The notes below the pieces were generated by a model. The model was given only the letters and a program-made list of their open reading frames with translations. It did not search any database and had not been told where the DNA came from. A stretch of DNA of 64,000 bases from Aequorivita sp. (GTDB lineage Bacteria > Bacteroidota > Bacteroidia > Flavobacteriales > Flavobacteriaceae). The stretch spans positions 1 to 64,000 of the forward strand of contig JAGXGE010000009.1 in NCBI GenBank assembly GCA_024637015.1, in the 5' to 3' direction. A program made the translations under genes and the position numbers. Of this stretch, positions 7,826 through 16,019 are shown piece by piece (position 1 is the first letter of the stretch; every line of letters starts with the position of its first letter).

Positions 7826-7842
7826 AATGCTGTTTTAGCATT
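7826..7842 (-). promoter_or_regulatory. Inverted repeat in leader of small hydrophilic gene
   Basis: On the reverse strand it reads AATGCT-AAAAC-AGCATT, followed by GAATAATTTAAA. A matching arrangement (AATGCT-N8-AGCATT-GTATAACTAAA) precedes the gene at 13958 at almost the same distance from the ATG. Operator or RNA hairpin. Confidence 0.4.
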
Positions 7843-8143
7843 TCTGATACAAGCTATTAAATTGCTGGCTCTTTACCATACTTGCTAACATTATTTAACA
7901 AAGACATCCCTTATAAAAGTTAAAAAGGTTTAGTAAATAAATTGAATAATGTAACAATGAAGAGCTGTCCGCGTAAGATAAGATTGTCTTAGATCTAGGT
8001 GCGGGCAAAAATATAAAATATTTAAACCTCAAAGCGCGAGACTTTCACAATACCTAAAATACCACGCTAGCGTGCGTTTGCAACGCATGCCCACAAAGTT
8101 GCTTTAAGAAAACTATTTCACTACAATTTAGTATCTTCGAGGA
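7843..8143. other. Intergenic region with short palindromes
   Basis: No gene recognised. It holds a perfect 12-bp palindrome CACGCTAGCGTG near 8064 and, beside it, GCGTTTGCAACGC. AT-rich elsewhere. Confidence 0.3.
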
Positions 8144-8383
8144 ATGAACCAAACTACCTATAAACCAATTTGTTCTGTACAGGTGTTCCATTCCTATTTT
8201 GAGGATACCCTTATGCGTGCTATAGAATTTACACCCACTGGTCATTTTAAGGAAATTATTGGGCAAATGGGCATCGTGCTAAGGCTAACTATAAAACTAC
8301 CAAATGCAAGCGCAAACCAAATAGAAATTGCAAAACGCGATGGCGCGCAATGGGCAATTTCGAAGGTGTATATTTATATATAG
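8144..8383 (+). CDS. Hypothetical protein, possibly a truncated gene
   Basis: 79 residues starting MNQTTYKPICSVQVFHSYFED. The beginning looks like a folded protein (alternating hydrophobic strand, then an IEFTPTGHFKEII segment), reminding me of N-termini of bacteroidal proteins of the 'YK-L-V-I-H-Y--D' kind found near phage-tail-like loci. The end (ISKVYIYI) looks unnatural, which suggests truncation. No signal peptide. Low certainty on both function and reality. Confidence 0.4.
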   Translation: MNQTTYKPICSVQVFHSYFEDTLMRAIEFTPTGHFKEIIGQMGIVLRLTIKLPNASANQIEIAKRDGAQWAISKVYIYI

Positions 8384-8490
8384 TTGAACTAAAAAATTAA
8401 AACTATGAAATGCCCATTAACAAATTATAAACCAACCGAAGATGTATATTGGGGCATTCCATCTTCCGCTTTATCAAATATTATATAGAG

Positions 8491-9204
8491 ATGAAAACCA
8501 TAAGGATAGTATTACTCTTATTTTTAGCGCAGCTCATAACAATATCCTGCTCCAAGGACAGCTTGCAGATGGAAGACAATCCACAACAGGAAACCCAATA
8601 TTTCAACTATCCCATAGGGGAGGGACCCTTCGTATATTTTGAGGATATGGTATTTAAGGAAATACTCCTGAACAGTTTTGAAATCAATACCAATAAGGAC
8701 AATGAAATAAGTTTTGCCGAAGCCACCGCATACCAAGGTACCATAGATGTGTCCTTTAAGGATATTGAAAGCCTGACCGGTATTGAAAAGTTTGTAAATA
8801 TAATAGCATTGAACTGTGCCAATAATAAGCTAAGAACACTGGATGTAAGTAACAATCTTAGTTTGGAAAGTCTTTACTGCGGCAACAATCCCTTTTCTGA
8901 AATAGATCTTAGCCCAAATACCAAATTGACAAACCTAGATATAAGAACCACCAATCTTGCCACACTGGACCTTTCCAAAAACTCAAATCTTGTGGCCATT
9001 AGAGCAATGTGTAATTATAGTTTGAAAACAGTGAATATAAACAATAACAATAATACTAAAATCTTGATATTCTTTTTTGGGCTTGCAAACACTGCGTTGG
9101 AATGTGTGCAGGTAGATAATGTAGCATATTCAAATACTGCGACCAACTGGTTTATACCAGAAAACGCAAGATATGCATTGAATTGTTTTGACGACATACT
9201 TTAG
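8491..9204 (+). CDS. Leucine-rich-repeat lipoprotein
   Basis: 237 residues from the ATG at MKTIRIVLLL; the track's longer frame starts at an upstream TTG. The signal peptide ends in lipobox ITISC (Cys about 20). An EF-hand-like segment (NTNKDNEISFAEA, ~66-80) precedes about five leucine-rich repeats (LNCANNKLRTLDVSNN, LYCGNNPFSEIDLSPN and so on), as in flavobacterial LRR surface proteins. The end (ECVQVDNVAYSN, closing with NCFDDIL) matches the part that in larger relatives precedes a T9SS tail, but no such tail is present. Probably outer-membrane anchored; ligand unknown. Confidence 0.8.
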   Translation: MKTIRIVLLLFLAQLITISCSKDSLQMEDNPQQETQYFNYPIGEGPFVYFEDMVFKEILLNSFEINTNKDNEISFAEATAYQGTIDVSFKDIESLTGIEKFVNIIALNCANNKLRTLDVSNNLSLESLYCGNNPFSEIDLSPNTKLTNLDIRTTNLATLDLSKNSNLVAIRAMCNYSLKTVNINNNNNTKILIFFFGLANTALECVQVDNVAYSNTATNWFIPENARYALNCFDDIL

Positions 9205-9310
9205 TTATTATTTGTATATATAAAATAGCGCAGAAAGAGCGCTATCCGCAAGTGTTATTATATGTTTTATAATGTCACGCAGCTATTTTATCCCGAATTT
9301 CTTTTAACAT

Positions 9311-9408
9311 AATTGTAGATTATAGACCTAAAGGCGCTATATCTACAATTATGTGTAAATAGCCTGAAAAAAGGCTATACAGAAATTACTGTATATTTGG
9401 TCTATAAT
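9311..9408. other. Structured element with nested inverted repeats
   Basis: Outer arms ATTATAGACC (9319-9328) and GGTCTATAAT (9399-9408) are a perfect 10-bp inverted repeat. Inside are ATAGCCT/AGGCTAT (9359-9365/9372-9378) and ATACAG/CTGTAT (9377-9382/9389-9394). AATTGTAGA (9311-9319) pairs with TCTACAATT (9342-9350) as an alternative stem. It lies in the 388-bp gap 9205-9592 between two converging genes, which has no ORF of note. Could be a small RNA, a terminator region or a mobile palindrome. Confidence 0.55.
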
Positions 9409-9592
9409 TTATATTATGTAAAATATAATATTTATAAACCCTCCCATTTTGGTTTGTATTAATGTCTATTCCCAACAAAGTATTTGGTTATCCTTATATA
9501 CAATAGCTATTTTGGAAACCTACCCTCTGTTGAATAATAACGAATTCACCCAATATATTGAAATCACCCACCGTAATACTCTATACCAATAA

Positions 9593-11824
9593 CTATGTCA
9601 AAAAACTAGCCTTTAAAAATTTAATAAACGGATCTTCAGGATTGTCTGTTTGCATTAGGCTTATATACGCTTTATAAGCATTGGTATGAATGGAAATCTT
9701 TTCGCGCAAACCAGCCATTGAAGCAGCTTTTGCATAATTCGCTTTAGAATTTTCAAAGTCTCCTTTATAAAGAAAAGCTTCTCCAAGTGTCGCCAATTTC
9801 CACAAACTCGCAAATGGATCTTTCTCCGTGGCTTCAAACGCTTGGTCTGCATAGATTACCATTGCTGCTTTATCTTCTTGCTGCAAGCTTAAAAACGCCA
9901 GGTTTATGGCGTGAAAATAGATTTGTGAATGGTCTTTCTTCTTTTCAGCTATTTTTAAGGCTTCCGCATAGTGTTTAAAGGCCATTTTTAAGTCTTCAGT
10001 GGCAGAGGTATTCAAGTACTGTCTTTTGTAGCGTTCACCAATAATGCCCAACAGTTTGGAATTGCCCTTAGCCATAGGGTGCTCGCTTAGAATTTTAGTT
10101 GCTTCTTCTTCCCTACCCGCACCTTCCAAAGCGTACATTAAGCGCTCCAAACCTTTGGCGTCAAGGGTGTTCAGGTTTGGCAACAGCGAATTTATTACAG
10201 CATTGTATTCCCCCAAAGCAATATTAACCTCTTCCTTATTCGAAAACGTATTGAGAAAACTCTTGTTCATCAAGGTATTTAAAAGCAGTTGGTAACTATC
10301 ATCATTAGTATCATCAATCTGCACCAATGAAAAGTGGTCTGCTTCTATAATCTCCTGATATTGCTTCTGAAATGGCTCCAAGCTTGATGTTATGGGAACG
10401 TATTCATCTTCGGTTGCAGCAATGGTTTTAAAGGTAAATGGATACTTGTTTTGAAATTTGCCATCCCAGTCATTCCTAAGCGTTCGCATATACGGACTTC
10501 CTTCTTTCAGTTCTTTTTCTTCAGTTCCGTAAGTAAAAAAGTTTTTTAGCTGTATTTCTGGCAGCCCGTTGCTTGGAGTTCCAAAAAATAGCACGTGGCT
10601 GATTCTATCTAAATCGGTTTTATCCAACTGCAAAATAGCTTGTTGCGCCACAATTCCACCCAAGTCGTGCGCAACGATGGCAATACGCTTATACTTTGAA
10701 AATTTATTTCTTATTGAAGTATTTAAAAAGTCGGAATTGCGTTTTATATCACTCGCACATGCCCAAATATTCTTCCCCAATTCAGGCACTACATTACCGC
10801 TATAACCTAACGGAAACATATCCCAGCCATCCATTTCCTCATTGTCCATCAGCAGTTTTGGCGCTTCGGAAAAGGTGTTTTCCGCATCCCCGGAAAACCC
10901 GTGTACAAATAAAATGGCGCTATTACTATTTTCAGTTTCCCTAAATTTCGTAACTGGTTCTTTTTTAACGGTTTTGGATGCTTGTGCTAAAGCTTCAATT
11001 TCATCTTCATCAGCATTCTCATCTATCAAATTTGAAACAAAACTTACCACAAAATCCTCAAATACTTGAAGATTTGCATACGGATTTTGCTCGGGATATA
11101 TTTTTGGTACTTCCTTGAATATGTATTGTACAACCTCAAATATTCGCACAAATGGATCCTCCAAATGATGTTTAGCATCTCCCCGCAAAACCTCAATCAT
11201 ACATTTGGTGAAAAGGCTATTTTCATCACCCTCCAAAACAACACTTAACTGTTCTGCGCGACAGGCAGAAACTATTGTCATACCGCGACCGTCATCCAAG
11301 TTTTGGGCAAGACCGTCTGCATTGGTGTGTTTATGTTGTAGTCCTGAAACACCTGCAGTCATTCCTGCGGCATGGCAACAGTCTAAAAAGAAAATTAATC
11401 TTCGTGATTTTAATTGCGAGATTTTATATTTTATTTCTTCAGCCTTTATCCAAGTGGTTTTGTATTTTTTTGGCTCATAATCATTTGGACACAGATGGAA
11501 GTACTTTTGATTCTCTGCCTCTGGCTTCTTTTTGGCCTCGTCCTTTATAAAGGTGTTATCACTGTACATACCGCCGTGACCCGAGTAAAAAAGAAATACA
11601 GAGGAATTTTCATCAGTTCTTTCCAATAAATCATCAAAGGCATTTAGAATGCCTTTGCGGGTTGCTTTTTTGCCTGTAAGAATTTTTAGGTTTGATTTAT
11701 AATAACTACCCGTTTCCTTATTACCTAAAATCTCGTATAACGCTTTGGCGTCATTAATTGTTTCCGGTAAATCCTCACTACCTACCCCAATTAATAGTGC
11801 GTGAGCGTTTTTAAGCTTTGCCAT
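9593..11824 (-). CDS. Caspase-like peptidase - alpha/beta hydrolase - TPR fusion protein
   Basis: 743 residues in three modules. Residues 5-265 are a peptidase C14 (caspase/metacaspase) domain with catalytic His in FYSGHGG (H83) and Cys in FFLDCCHAAG (C150). Residues 300-520 are an alpha/beta hydrolase of the lipase/PGAP1-like kind (ILFVHGFSGD). Its nucleophile elbow reads VAHDLGG, so Asp (D387) stands where Ser is usual, with D473 and H497 in place for the triad. Residues 530-743 are TPR-like helices (DUF4071-like). No signal peptide, so cytoplasmic. It lies 39 bp downstream of the membrane TPR gene, same strand. Caspase domains in bacteria act in cell death or immunity; that role is inferred here. 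Confidence 0.85.
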   Translation of the reverse strand: MAKLKNAHALLIGVGSEDLPETINDAKALYEILGNKETGSYYKSNLKILTGKKATRKGILNAFDDLLERTDENSSVFLFYSGHGGMYSDNTFIKDEAKKKPEAENQKYFHLCPNDYEPKKYKTTWIKAEEIKYKISQLKSRRLIFFLDCCHAAGMTAGVSGLQHKHTNADGLAQNLDDGRGMTIVSACRAEQLSVVLEGDENSLFTKCMIEVLRGDAKHHLEDPFVRIFEVVQYIFKEVPKIYPEQNPYANLQVFEDFVVSFVSNLIDENADEDEIEALAQASKTVKKEPVTKFRETENSNSAILFVHGFSGDAENTFSEAPKLLMDNEEMDGWDMFPLGYSGNVVPELGKNIWACASDIKRNSDFLNTSIRNKFSKYKRIAIVAHDLGGIVAQQAILQLDKTDLDRISHVLFFGTPSNGLPEIQLKNFFTYGTEEKELKEGSPYMRTLRNDWDGKFQNKYPFTFKTIAATEDEYVPITSSLEPFQKQYQEIIEADHFSLVQIDDTNDDSYQLLLNTLMNKSFLNTFSNKEEVNIALGEYNAVINSLLPNLNTLDAKGLERLMYALEGAGREEEATKILSEHPMAKGNSKLLGIIGERYKRQYLNTSATEDLKMAFKHYAEALKIAEKKKDHSQIYFHAINLAFLSLQQEDKAAMVIYADQAFEATEKDPFASLWKLATLGEAFLYKGDFENSKANYAKAASMAGLREKISIHTNAYKAYISLMQTDNPEDPFIKFLKASFLT

Positions 11825-11863
11825 TTTTTTGAATTTATTAAAGGATTGAAGAAATTATAAAAA

Positions 11864-13831
11864 TTATTGCCAAAAGTTCATGACTTCCTCAAACTCTTTC
11901 GAATTAGTATATGATTTAAATTGGGGATCATTTTTAAAATATTTCCAATTATATAAGTGTCCGTTAGCTACTGCCTTTAGGAGGTGTTTATATAATTCAT
12001 CTTGATTATCTGTTGCTGCATAATATTGTGCAAGAGCGTAATCCACTTCCCCAAACTGATAATCAGCCCTTAAATTTTCTAAGGTGCTTAGGTTTTTTTT
12101 AGCATCGGGCATATTTCCGAGTTTGAAATTGCTAATAGCTAATTTTGCTATAACTTCAATATTGTCAGGCTCCTCGATGTGAATTTCCGTTAAAATATTC
12201 TTTGCCTTTTCATATTCTTCTTTATAAAATAAAGCGTTAGCTAGCGTGTTAGGTGTCAATGTTTCTGGCGAAGTATTTATTATATTATTGAAATATTCAT
12301 TGGCGTTCAGTGTATCGCCTTTCAACAGGTATTCTTTTCCGGCTTGGAGGTATAATTCCTGTGTCTTCGCTGGAGTTGCGATTAAATTTATTTTTCGTAG
12401 AAATTGTTTCAAGGCCTCCTCTTTTTCTGCTCTAACGTAGGCAATTACCAAAGGGCGGTTCAGTAGTTCTGCTTCGGTTTCTTGCTGGGCACCTTCAATA
12501 GTTTTTATAGTAGTACTGTATTTTTTTAATTCAATATCCGCAAAACCCTTTACATACAATCGTTGTATGCAATACGAGCAATTTTGGATGTTTAGGCTGT
12601 CCATATTTATGGTTCTGTAAATCGGCTCCACATCTTCAGGTCGGTTAACAAATTGAAGCGCTACAACCATAGCTGTTTTATTCGTTATTAAATCTAAAGG
12701 CGCTATTTCATATTCATTCAAAATTGTTTTGTAAATAGTACGGTTGTCGCCTTTTAATAATGCTTTATGCATATTCAGCAAGTTCAATTGGCGCCTATTT
12801 GTATAGGAATCAGGCTTAATTGATTTAAGTAGCGAATCCGCTTTTTTGAATTCCTTTTGATTATAATAATGGGCTACACGCAATACCTTAGGCTCAAAAT
12901 ATGTAGAATCGGCTGCGATGGCTTTATTTAAAAGATTGATGTATTCCTGATTGTCATTACTGTATTTGGCTTCCAACAAATATTTGTAGGCTTCATATTT
13001 AGGAGGGTTTTCCTGTAACATCAGTTTTTTCTTGTCTTCCGTAATGAAATAGCCGGTTATGGATTCATTAAGGTCCTCAATACATTTTAATGGGTTTTCA
13101 GCTGCACACTCCGTGGGCTTGAAGGAAATGATGGTCTTGTTTGTTTTTCCGTCTATGAGCATTCCCTGAAAAAGAAGATTTCCATTTTTAAGGTAGAAAT
13201 TTCCCGAAATAATTTTATTGGGTTTTAAATATTCCCTTACGATGGTAGTTTCGTCTTCCTCAATATTTTTTCCTTTTAAAATTGTTTTGTATTCATCTAC
13301 AAGGTCCTGGGTTATTACTTGTGCCACGTTGTTTTCAGTAATTCCATGGATTATCCAGTCGGAAGCCATTTTACTTACGATATCATATTTTGGATCACCT
13401 GTATTATTTCCGAATTTTAGTACCGCAATTTTATCGCTTTTTACAAGCTTGGGAAGATTGTCAACAGCTGCTTGGGAAAAATTTCTATTTACTATAAAAA
13501 ACACGGCAATTACACATAGTGAAGTAATTACACCCAAAGCTGAAAAGTACATTTTCTGAAAAGCATTTCTTTTCTTTTCTTCCCTCTCATCATCCTCAAT
13601 TTCTACTTTCTGTAATGGTACAATTCGAAATTTCCATAGGAAGAATATATAAAGCGGAAAACAAAGCAGCAGTACTATAATCAAGAATGCAACAGATTTT
13701 TGGGGAAGGCCCAATGGCTGCCAAGTTATGGAGAGCACCTGCAGAATAACCCACGCAGATACTACATAAATAGACAACATTTTAAAGACTTCCTTCTCGT
13801 GGCATTGTTTAAAAAAAGACTTTAGCTTCAT
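11864..13831 (-). CDS. Membrane-anchored TPR protein (cyclase-tail type)
   Basis: 655 residues. The N-terminus carries two transmembrane helices (about 18-65) in the arrangement AWVILQVLSI ... PLGLPQKS ... FPLYIFFLWKF. This is the segment that in other proteins joins adenylate cyclase or winged-helix domains to TPR tails. A third helix lies near 95-115. Then comes a TolB/FlgO-like segment (DKIAVLKFGNNTGDPKYD ... DWIIHGITENN), followed by TPR repeats to the end (about 280-650). No catalytic or DNA-binding domain is seen. It is first in a two-gene unit with the caspase protein and could sense or scaffold it. Function inferred from context only. Confidence 0.75.
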   Translation of the reverse strand: MKLKSFFKQCHEKEVFKMLSIYVVSAWVILQVLSITWQPLGLPQKSVAFLIIVLLLCFPLYIFFLWKFRIVPLQKVEIEDDEREEKKRNAFQKMYFSALGVITSLCVIAVFFIVNRNFSQAAVDNLPKLVKSDKIAVLKFGNNTGDPKYDIVSKMASDWIIHGITENNVAQVITQDLVDEYKTILKGKNIEEDETTIVREYLKPNKIISGNFYLKNGNLLFQGMLIDGKTNKTIISFKPTECAAENPLKCIEDLNESITGYFITEDKKKLMLQENPPKYEAYKYLLEAKYSNDNQEYINLLNKAIAADSTYFEPKVLRVAHYYNQKEFKKADSLLKSIKPDSYTNRRQLNLLNMHKALLKGDNRTIYKTILNEYEIAPLDLITNKTAMVVALQFVNRPEDVEPIYRTINMDSLNIQNCSYCIQRLYVKGFADIELKKYSTTIKTIEGAQQETEAELLNRPLVIAYVRAEKEEALKQFLRKINLIATPAKTQELYLQAGKEYLLKGDTLNANEYFNNIINTSPETLTPNTLANALFYKEEYEKAKNILTEIHIEEPDNIEVIAKLAISNFKLGNMPDAKKNLSTLENLRADYQFGEVDYALAQYYAATDNQDELYKHLLKAVANGHLYNWKYFKNDPQFKSYTNSKEFEEVMNFWQ

Positions 13832-13898
13832 ACTATTTGGTTAGTGTTGCTAAGTTACTCAAATTCAAAAAGTTTATACTATCATAAATAGCAATAAA

Positions 13899-13935
13899 TT
13901 GAAAAGTATCGATTAAATGCTTATCTTTAAGCATT
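13899..13935 (+). promoter_or_regulatory. Promoter with overlapping palindrome, small gene 13958
   Basis: TTG (13899-13901), 20 bases, then TATCTTTA (13922-13929), close to the -33/-7 pattern of Bacteroidota. The -7 box lies inside the perfect inverted repeat AATGCTTA-TCTT-TAAGCATT (13916-13935), which could serve as an operator or leader hairpin. Confidence 0.5.
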
Positions 13936-13957
13936 GTATAACTAAAATCTTTCAATT

Positions 13958-14107
13958 ATGCCAACACCACCAGATATGAAATCGATGCCGGATGACAAGC
14001 CAAAAAAGAAGCCGGAAGCTACTTCAAAACCAGCAAAAACGAAAGCAAAACCAAAAGCTAAACCAAAAGTTAAAACGAAACCAGGGGCCAATATTGACCC
14101 TACTTAA
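13958..14107 (+). CDS. Small Lys/Pro/Ala-rich protein (49 aa), missed by ORF track
   Basis: Starts MPTPPDMKSMPDDKPKKK, contains KAKPKAKPKVKTKPG and ends NIDPT. Strongly basic and repetitive, resembling histone-H1-like or nucleic-acid-binding tails, probably disordered. It has its own promoter-like site and a strong terminator directly after the stop, which supports it as a real single gene. No known family; DNA/RNA binding is only a suggestion from the charge. Confidence 0.6.
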   Translation: MPTPPDMKSMPDDKPKKKPEATSKPAKTKAKPKAKPKVKTKPGANIDPT

Positions 14108-14136
14108 GGTTTACTATCGCTAAAAAATGAAACAAG

Positions 14137-14167
14137 AATCCCTTTGAGTAAAGGGATTTTTTTTTAT
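14137..14167 (+). terminator. Rho-independent terminator of small gene 13958
   Basis: AATCCCTTT-GAGT-AAAGGGATT is a perfect 9-bp stem followed by a run of T. Confidence 0.9.
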
Positions 14168-14197
14168 AATAAATTTTCATTCGAAAAGAACATATCA

Positions 14198-15055
14198 TCA
14201 CTTTACATCATAAACAAAGGCACGGTATTTAAGTAACGCCACAAATACAAACCCTCCAAGTGCATTTCCGAAAAGTGCCAAGCCAATAAAGGAGATATAA
14301 TCTAAAAATGATATAGCCGGAGAACTGATTAACCCAGCAAAAACTTCCACATTACCAACAATACTATGGTGAAGTCCCGCAAATGACAATACGGCGGTAA
14401 TCAAAAAAATAATTATTATTCGGCTCAATGTATCCTTCGAGGCGGCGACCAACCAGGAGAGCAACCCCATCAACCATCCAGCGAGTATACTACTTACCAA
14501 TATAACAATGTTGTCGTATTGGGTTACATGTGTCGCTATCTTTTCTATTGTTTTCAAGTCAAAGATTTCCAAACGGGGACCAATCCAGACCAATAAAAAA
14601 GCAATTAGATACCCGCCAATTAGGTTGCCGAGTATAACTAATCCCCATAGCTTTAAAAGGCTTACTAGACTTCTTTTTTTATTTAGAACCGGTAAAGTCA
14701 AAAGAGAAGTTTGCTCGGTAAAAAGTATAGACTGACCAAGTATTATCATAATAAACCCAACAGGATAAACTAATGCCAGTGCTTTGATTATAGTATCTTC
14801 CTCAACTTTTCCATTTAGGAAATAAAACATTGCACAGATCAATAAATAACTAAAACCTATCTCCAGTCCTGCTGTTAAAGAGCTTAAAAGAATACTGACT
14901 GGGTTTTTATCATAGGTTTCCTGCCCTTCTACAATCTGCTGTTTCAGAATTTCTCCGTGCGATTTTGGAATATCTGCCTCAGATGTTTTTGATTTTTTTA
15001 ATTCTTGGTCAATATTCTTTTGCTCTTCTATTTTATCTTGTTTTTCCTCTGCCAT
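14198..15055 (-). CDS. Formate/nitrite transporter (FNT) family channel, YfdC-like
   Basis: 285 residues. A charged cytoplasmic N-terminal region (1-65, rich in Lys/Glu) precedes about six transmembrane helices. Typical FNT marks are the internal duplication, the half-helix motif GLHHSIVGNVEVFAG and a final GNALGGFVFVALL. Family members form pentameric channels for formate, nitrite, hydrosulfide or related acids; the YfdC branch with a long N-tail is less defined. It lies in a stress/redox neighbourhood. The upstream hairpin terminator of the nitroreductase operon lies just before its start. Confidence 0.85.
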   Translation of the reverse strand: MAEEKQDKIEEQKNIDQELKKSKTSEADIPKSHGEILKQQIVEGQETYDKNPVSILLSSLTAGLEIGFSYLLICAMFYFLNGKVEEDTIIKALALVYPVGFIMIILGQSILFTEQTSLLTLPVLNKKRSLVSLLKLWGLVILGNLIGGYLIAFLLVWIGPRLEIFDLKTIEKIATHVTQYDNIVILVSSILAGWLMGLLSWLVAASKDTLSRIIIIFLITAVLSFAGLHHSIVGNVEVFAGLISSPAISFLDYISFIGLALFGNALGGFVFVALLKYRAFVYDVK

Positions 15056-15071
15056 ATAGTGTTTTGATACT

Positions 15072-15130
15072 AAAAAAAAGGTTTCGTTCTTCGAAGATAA
15101 AATTATTTATTTTATCAGAAACGAAACCTT
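15072..15130 (-). terminator. Long hairpin terminator after the nitroreductase operon
   Basis: On the reverse strand, an 11-bp perfect outer stem (AAGGTTTCGTT/AACGAAACCTT) encloses a 7-bp inner stem (GATAAAA/TTTTATC) and ends in a T run. It lies between the 15152 gene and the start of the FNT gene. Confidence 0.85.
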
Positions 15131-15151
15131 AAGTTTTATAAAGTAATGATG

Positions 15152-15781
15152 CTACTTTTTAATCATTTCTTCTAAATGTTGTCTGTTAGTGGATTTTCCG
15201 TAAATCTTTTGATCAGGATCCATTATATGTGTGTTTTCAAGTCCGCCTAAATAAACTGCCTCAAAGCCAATATCCTCAATGAGTTGTTGGGTCACCTGTT
15301 TGCTATCTTCATCTTGGGCCGCAAATGGAATTGCCAATTTATCCGTATCTCTAAATGCTCTATCTTTCAAATGATCTGCATAAATTGTGTTGAAAGCTTT
15401 AGCCGTTTTGGCCGTTCCAAATTTCATCGCGGTATATTCCGAGGCATTTCGGTTACTGTCACGAACGTCCTGTGCCATTTGGCCATCCCTTTCAGGGTAT
15501 GGGTTAGTTGCATCAATTATAACCTTGTTGGCATATTCTCCTGCATAAAGTTCAGCGAGTTTATCAATGGCTTTAAAAGGGACTGCCAAAAGATAAACGT
15601 CTGCATTTTCTTCCCAGGCTTTATCTAGACTTACGGCTTTTGCCTTCCCTCCTGCTTCTTGCACTAATTGATTTAATTGTTCGGGATGTCTTGAGGTAAA
15701 TAAAACCTCGTGTCCTGCTTTTGCCCAATGTTTTCCAAGGTTTCCTCCTATGTTTCCACTTCCTATTACTCCTATTTTCAT
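15152..15781 (-). CDS. NADP-dependent oxidoreductase, coenzyme F420-type fold
   Basis: 209 residues with an N-terminal Rossmann fold. GVIGSGNIGGNLGKHWAKAGHEV is the GxGxxG dinucleotide site and TSRHPEQ is a likely NADP-phosphate contact. DATNPYPERDGQMAQDV and the KAFNTIYADHL segment are typical of the 'NADPH-dependent F420 reductase' family (F420_oxidored). As Bacteroidota are not known to use F420, the electron acceptor is probably something else. Last gene of a three-gene operon with the nitroreductase and a small charged protein. Substrate unknown. Confidence 0.85.
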   Translation of the reverse strand: MKIGVIGSGNIGGNLGKHWAKAGHEVLFTSRHPEQLNQLVQEAGGKAKAVSLDKAWEENADVYLLAVPFKAIDKLAELYAGEYANKVIIDATNPYPERDGQMAQDVRDSNRNASEYTAMKFGTAKTAKAFNTIYADHLKDRAFRDTDKLAIPFAAQDEDSKQVTQQLIEDIGFEAVYLGGLENTHIMDPDQKIYGKSTNRQHLEEMIKK

Positions 15782-15806
15782 AATTTTTTTGTTTTAAATA
15801 TTATTT

Positions 15807-16007
15807 CTATTCTTCTTCCGAATTGATTTTCTTAAGGGTGTCGGAAATCTTTTTTTGTTCCGATTTCGATTTCATTTCAGCATCTTTTTCAACCTTTAAC
15901 TCGCCGTCTCCCTTAATTTTGAAGTTTTCATTTGGCTGAGATTTTCCAAAATTTGATGATTTTCTGTATTCGTCCTGAAAATCGGCATGTTTTTTCTTAT
16001 CGCTCAT
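15807..16007 (-). CDS. Small charged hypothetical protein
   Basis: 66 residues starting MSDKKKHADFQDEYRKSSNFG and ending KKINSEEE. Lys/Glu/Ser-rich, no membrane segment, likely disordered. It lies between the nitroreductase (12 bp upstream) and the F420-type oxidoreductase (25 bp downstream) in the same direction, so probably co-transcribed. No family recognised. Confidence 0.65.
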   Translation of the reverse strand: MSDKKKHADFQDEYRKSSNFGKSQPNENFKIKGDGELKVEKDAEMKSKSEQKKISDTLKKINSEEE

Positions 16008-16019
16008 AATTATCTGATT

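Noticed and set aside
8405-8488. 27-codon ORF whose first 30 bases resemble 18119-18148 (25 of 30 identical)
   Set aside because: Similarity of this size is expected by chance in 64 kb of AT-rich DNA; no further evidence.
8442-8642. 66-codon ORF overlapping the LRR lipoprotein in another frame
   Set aside because: The lipoprotein frame has signal peptide and repeats; this is its shadow.
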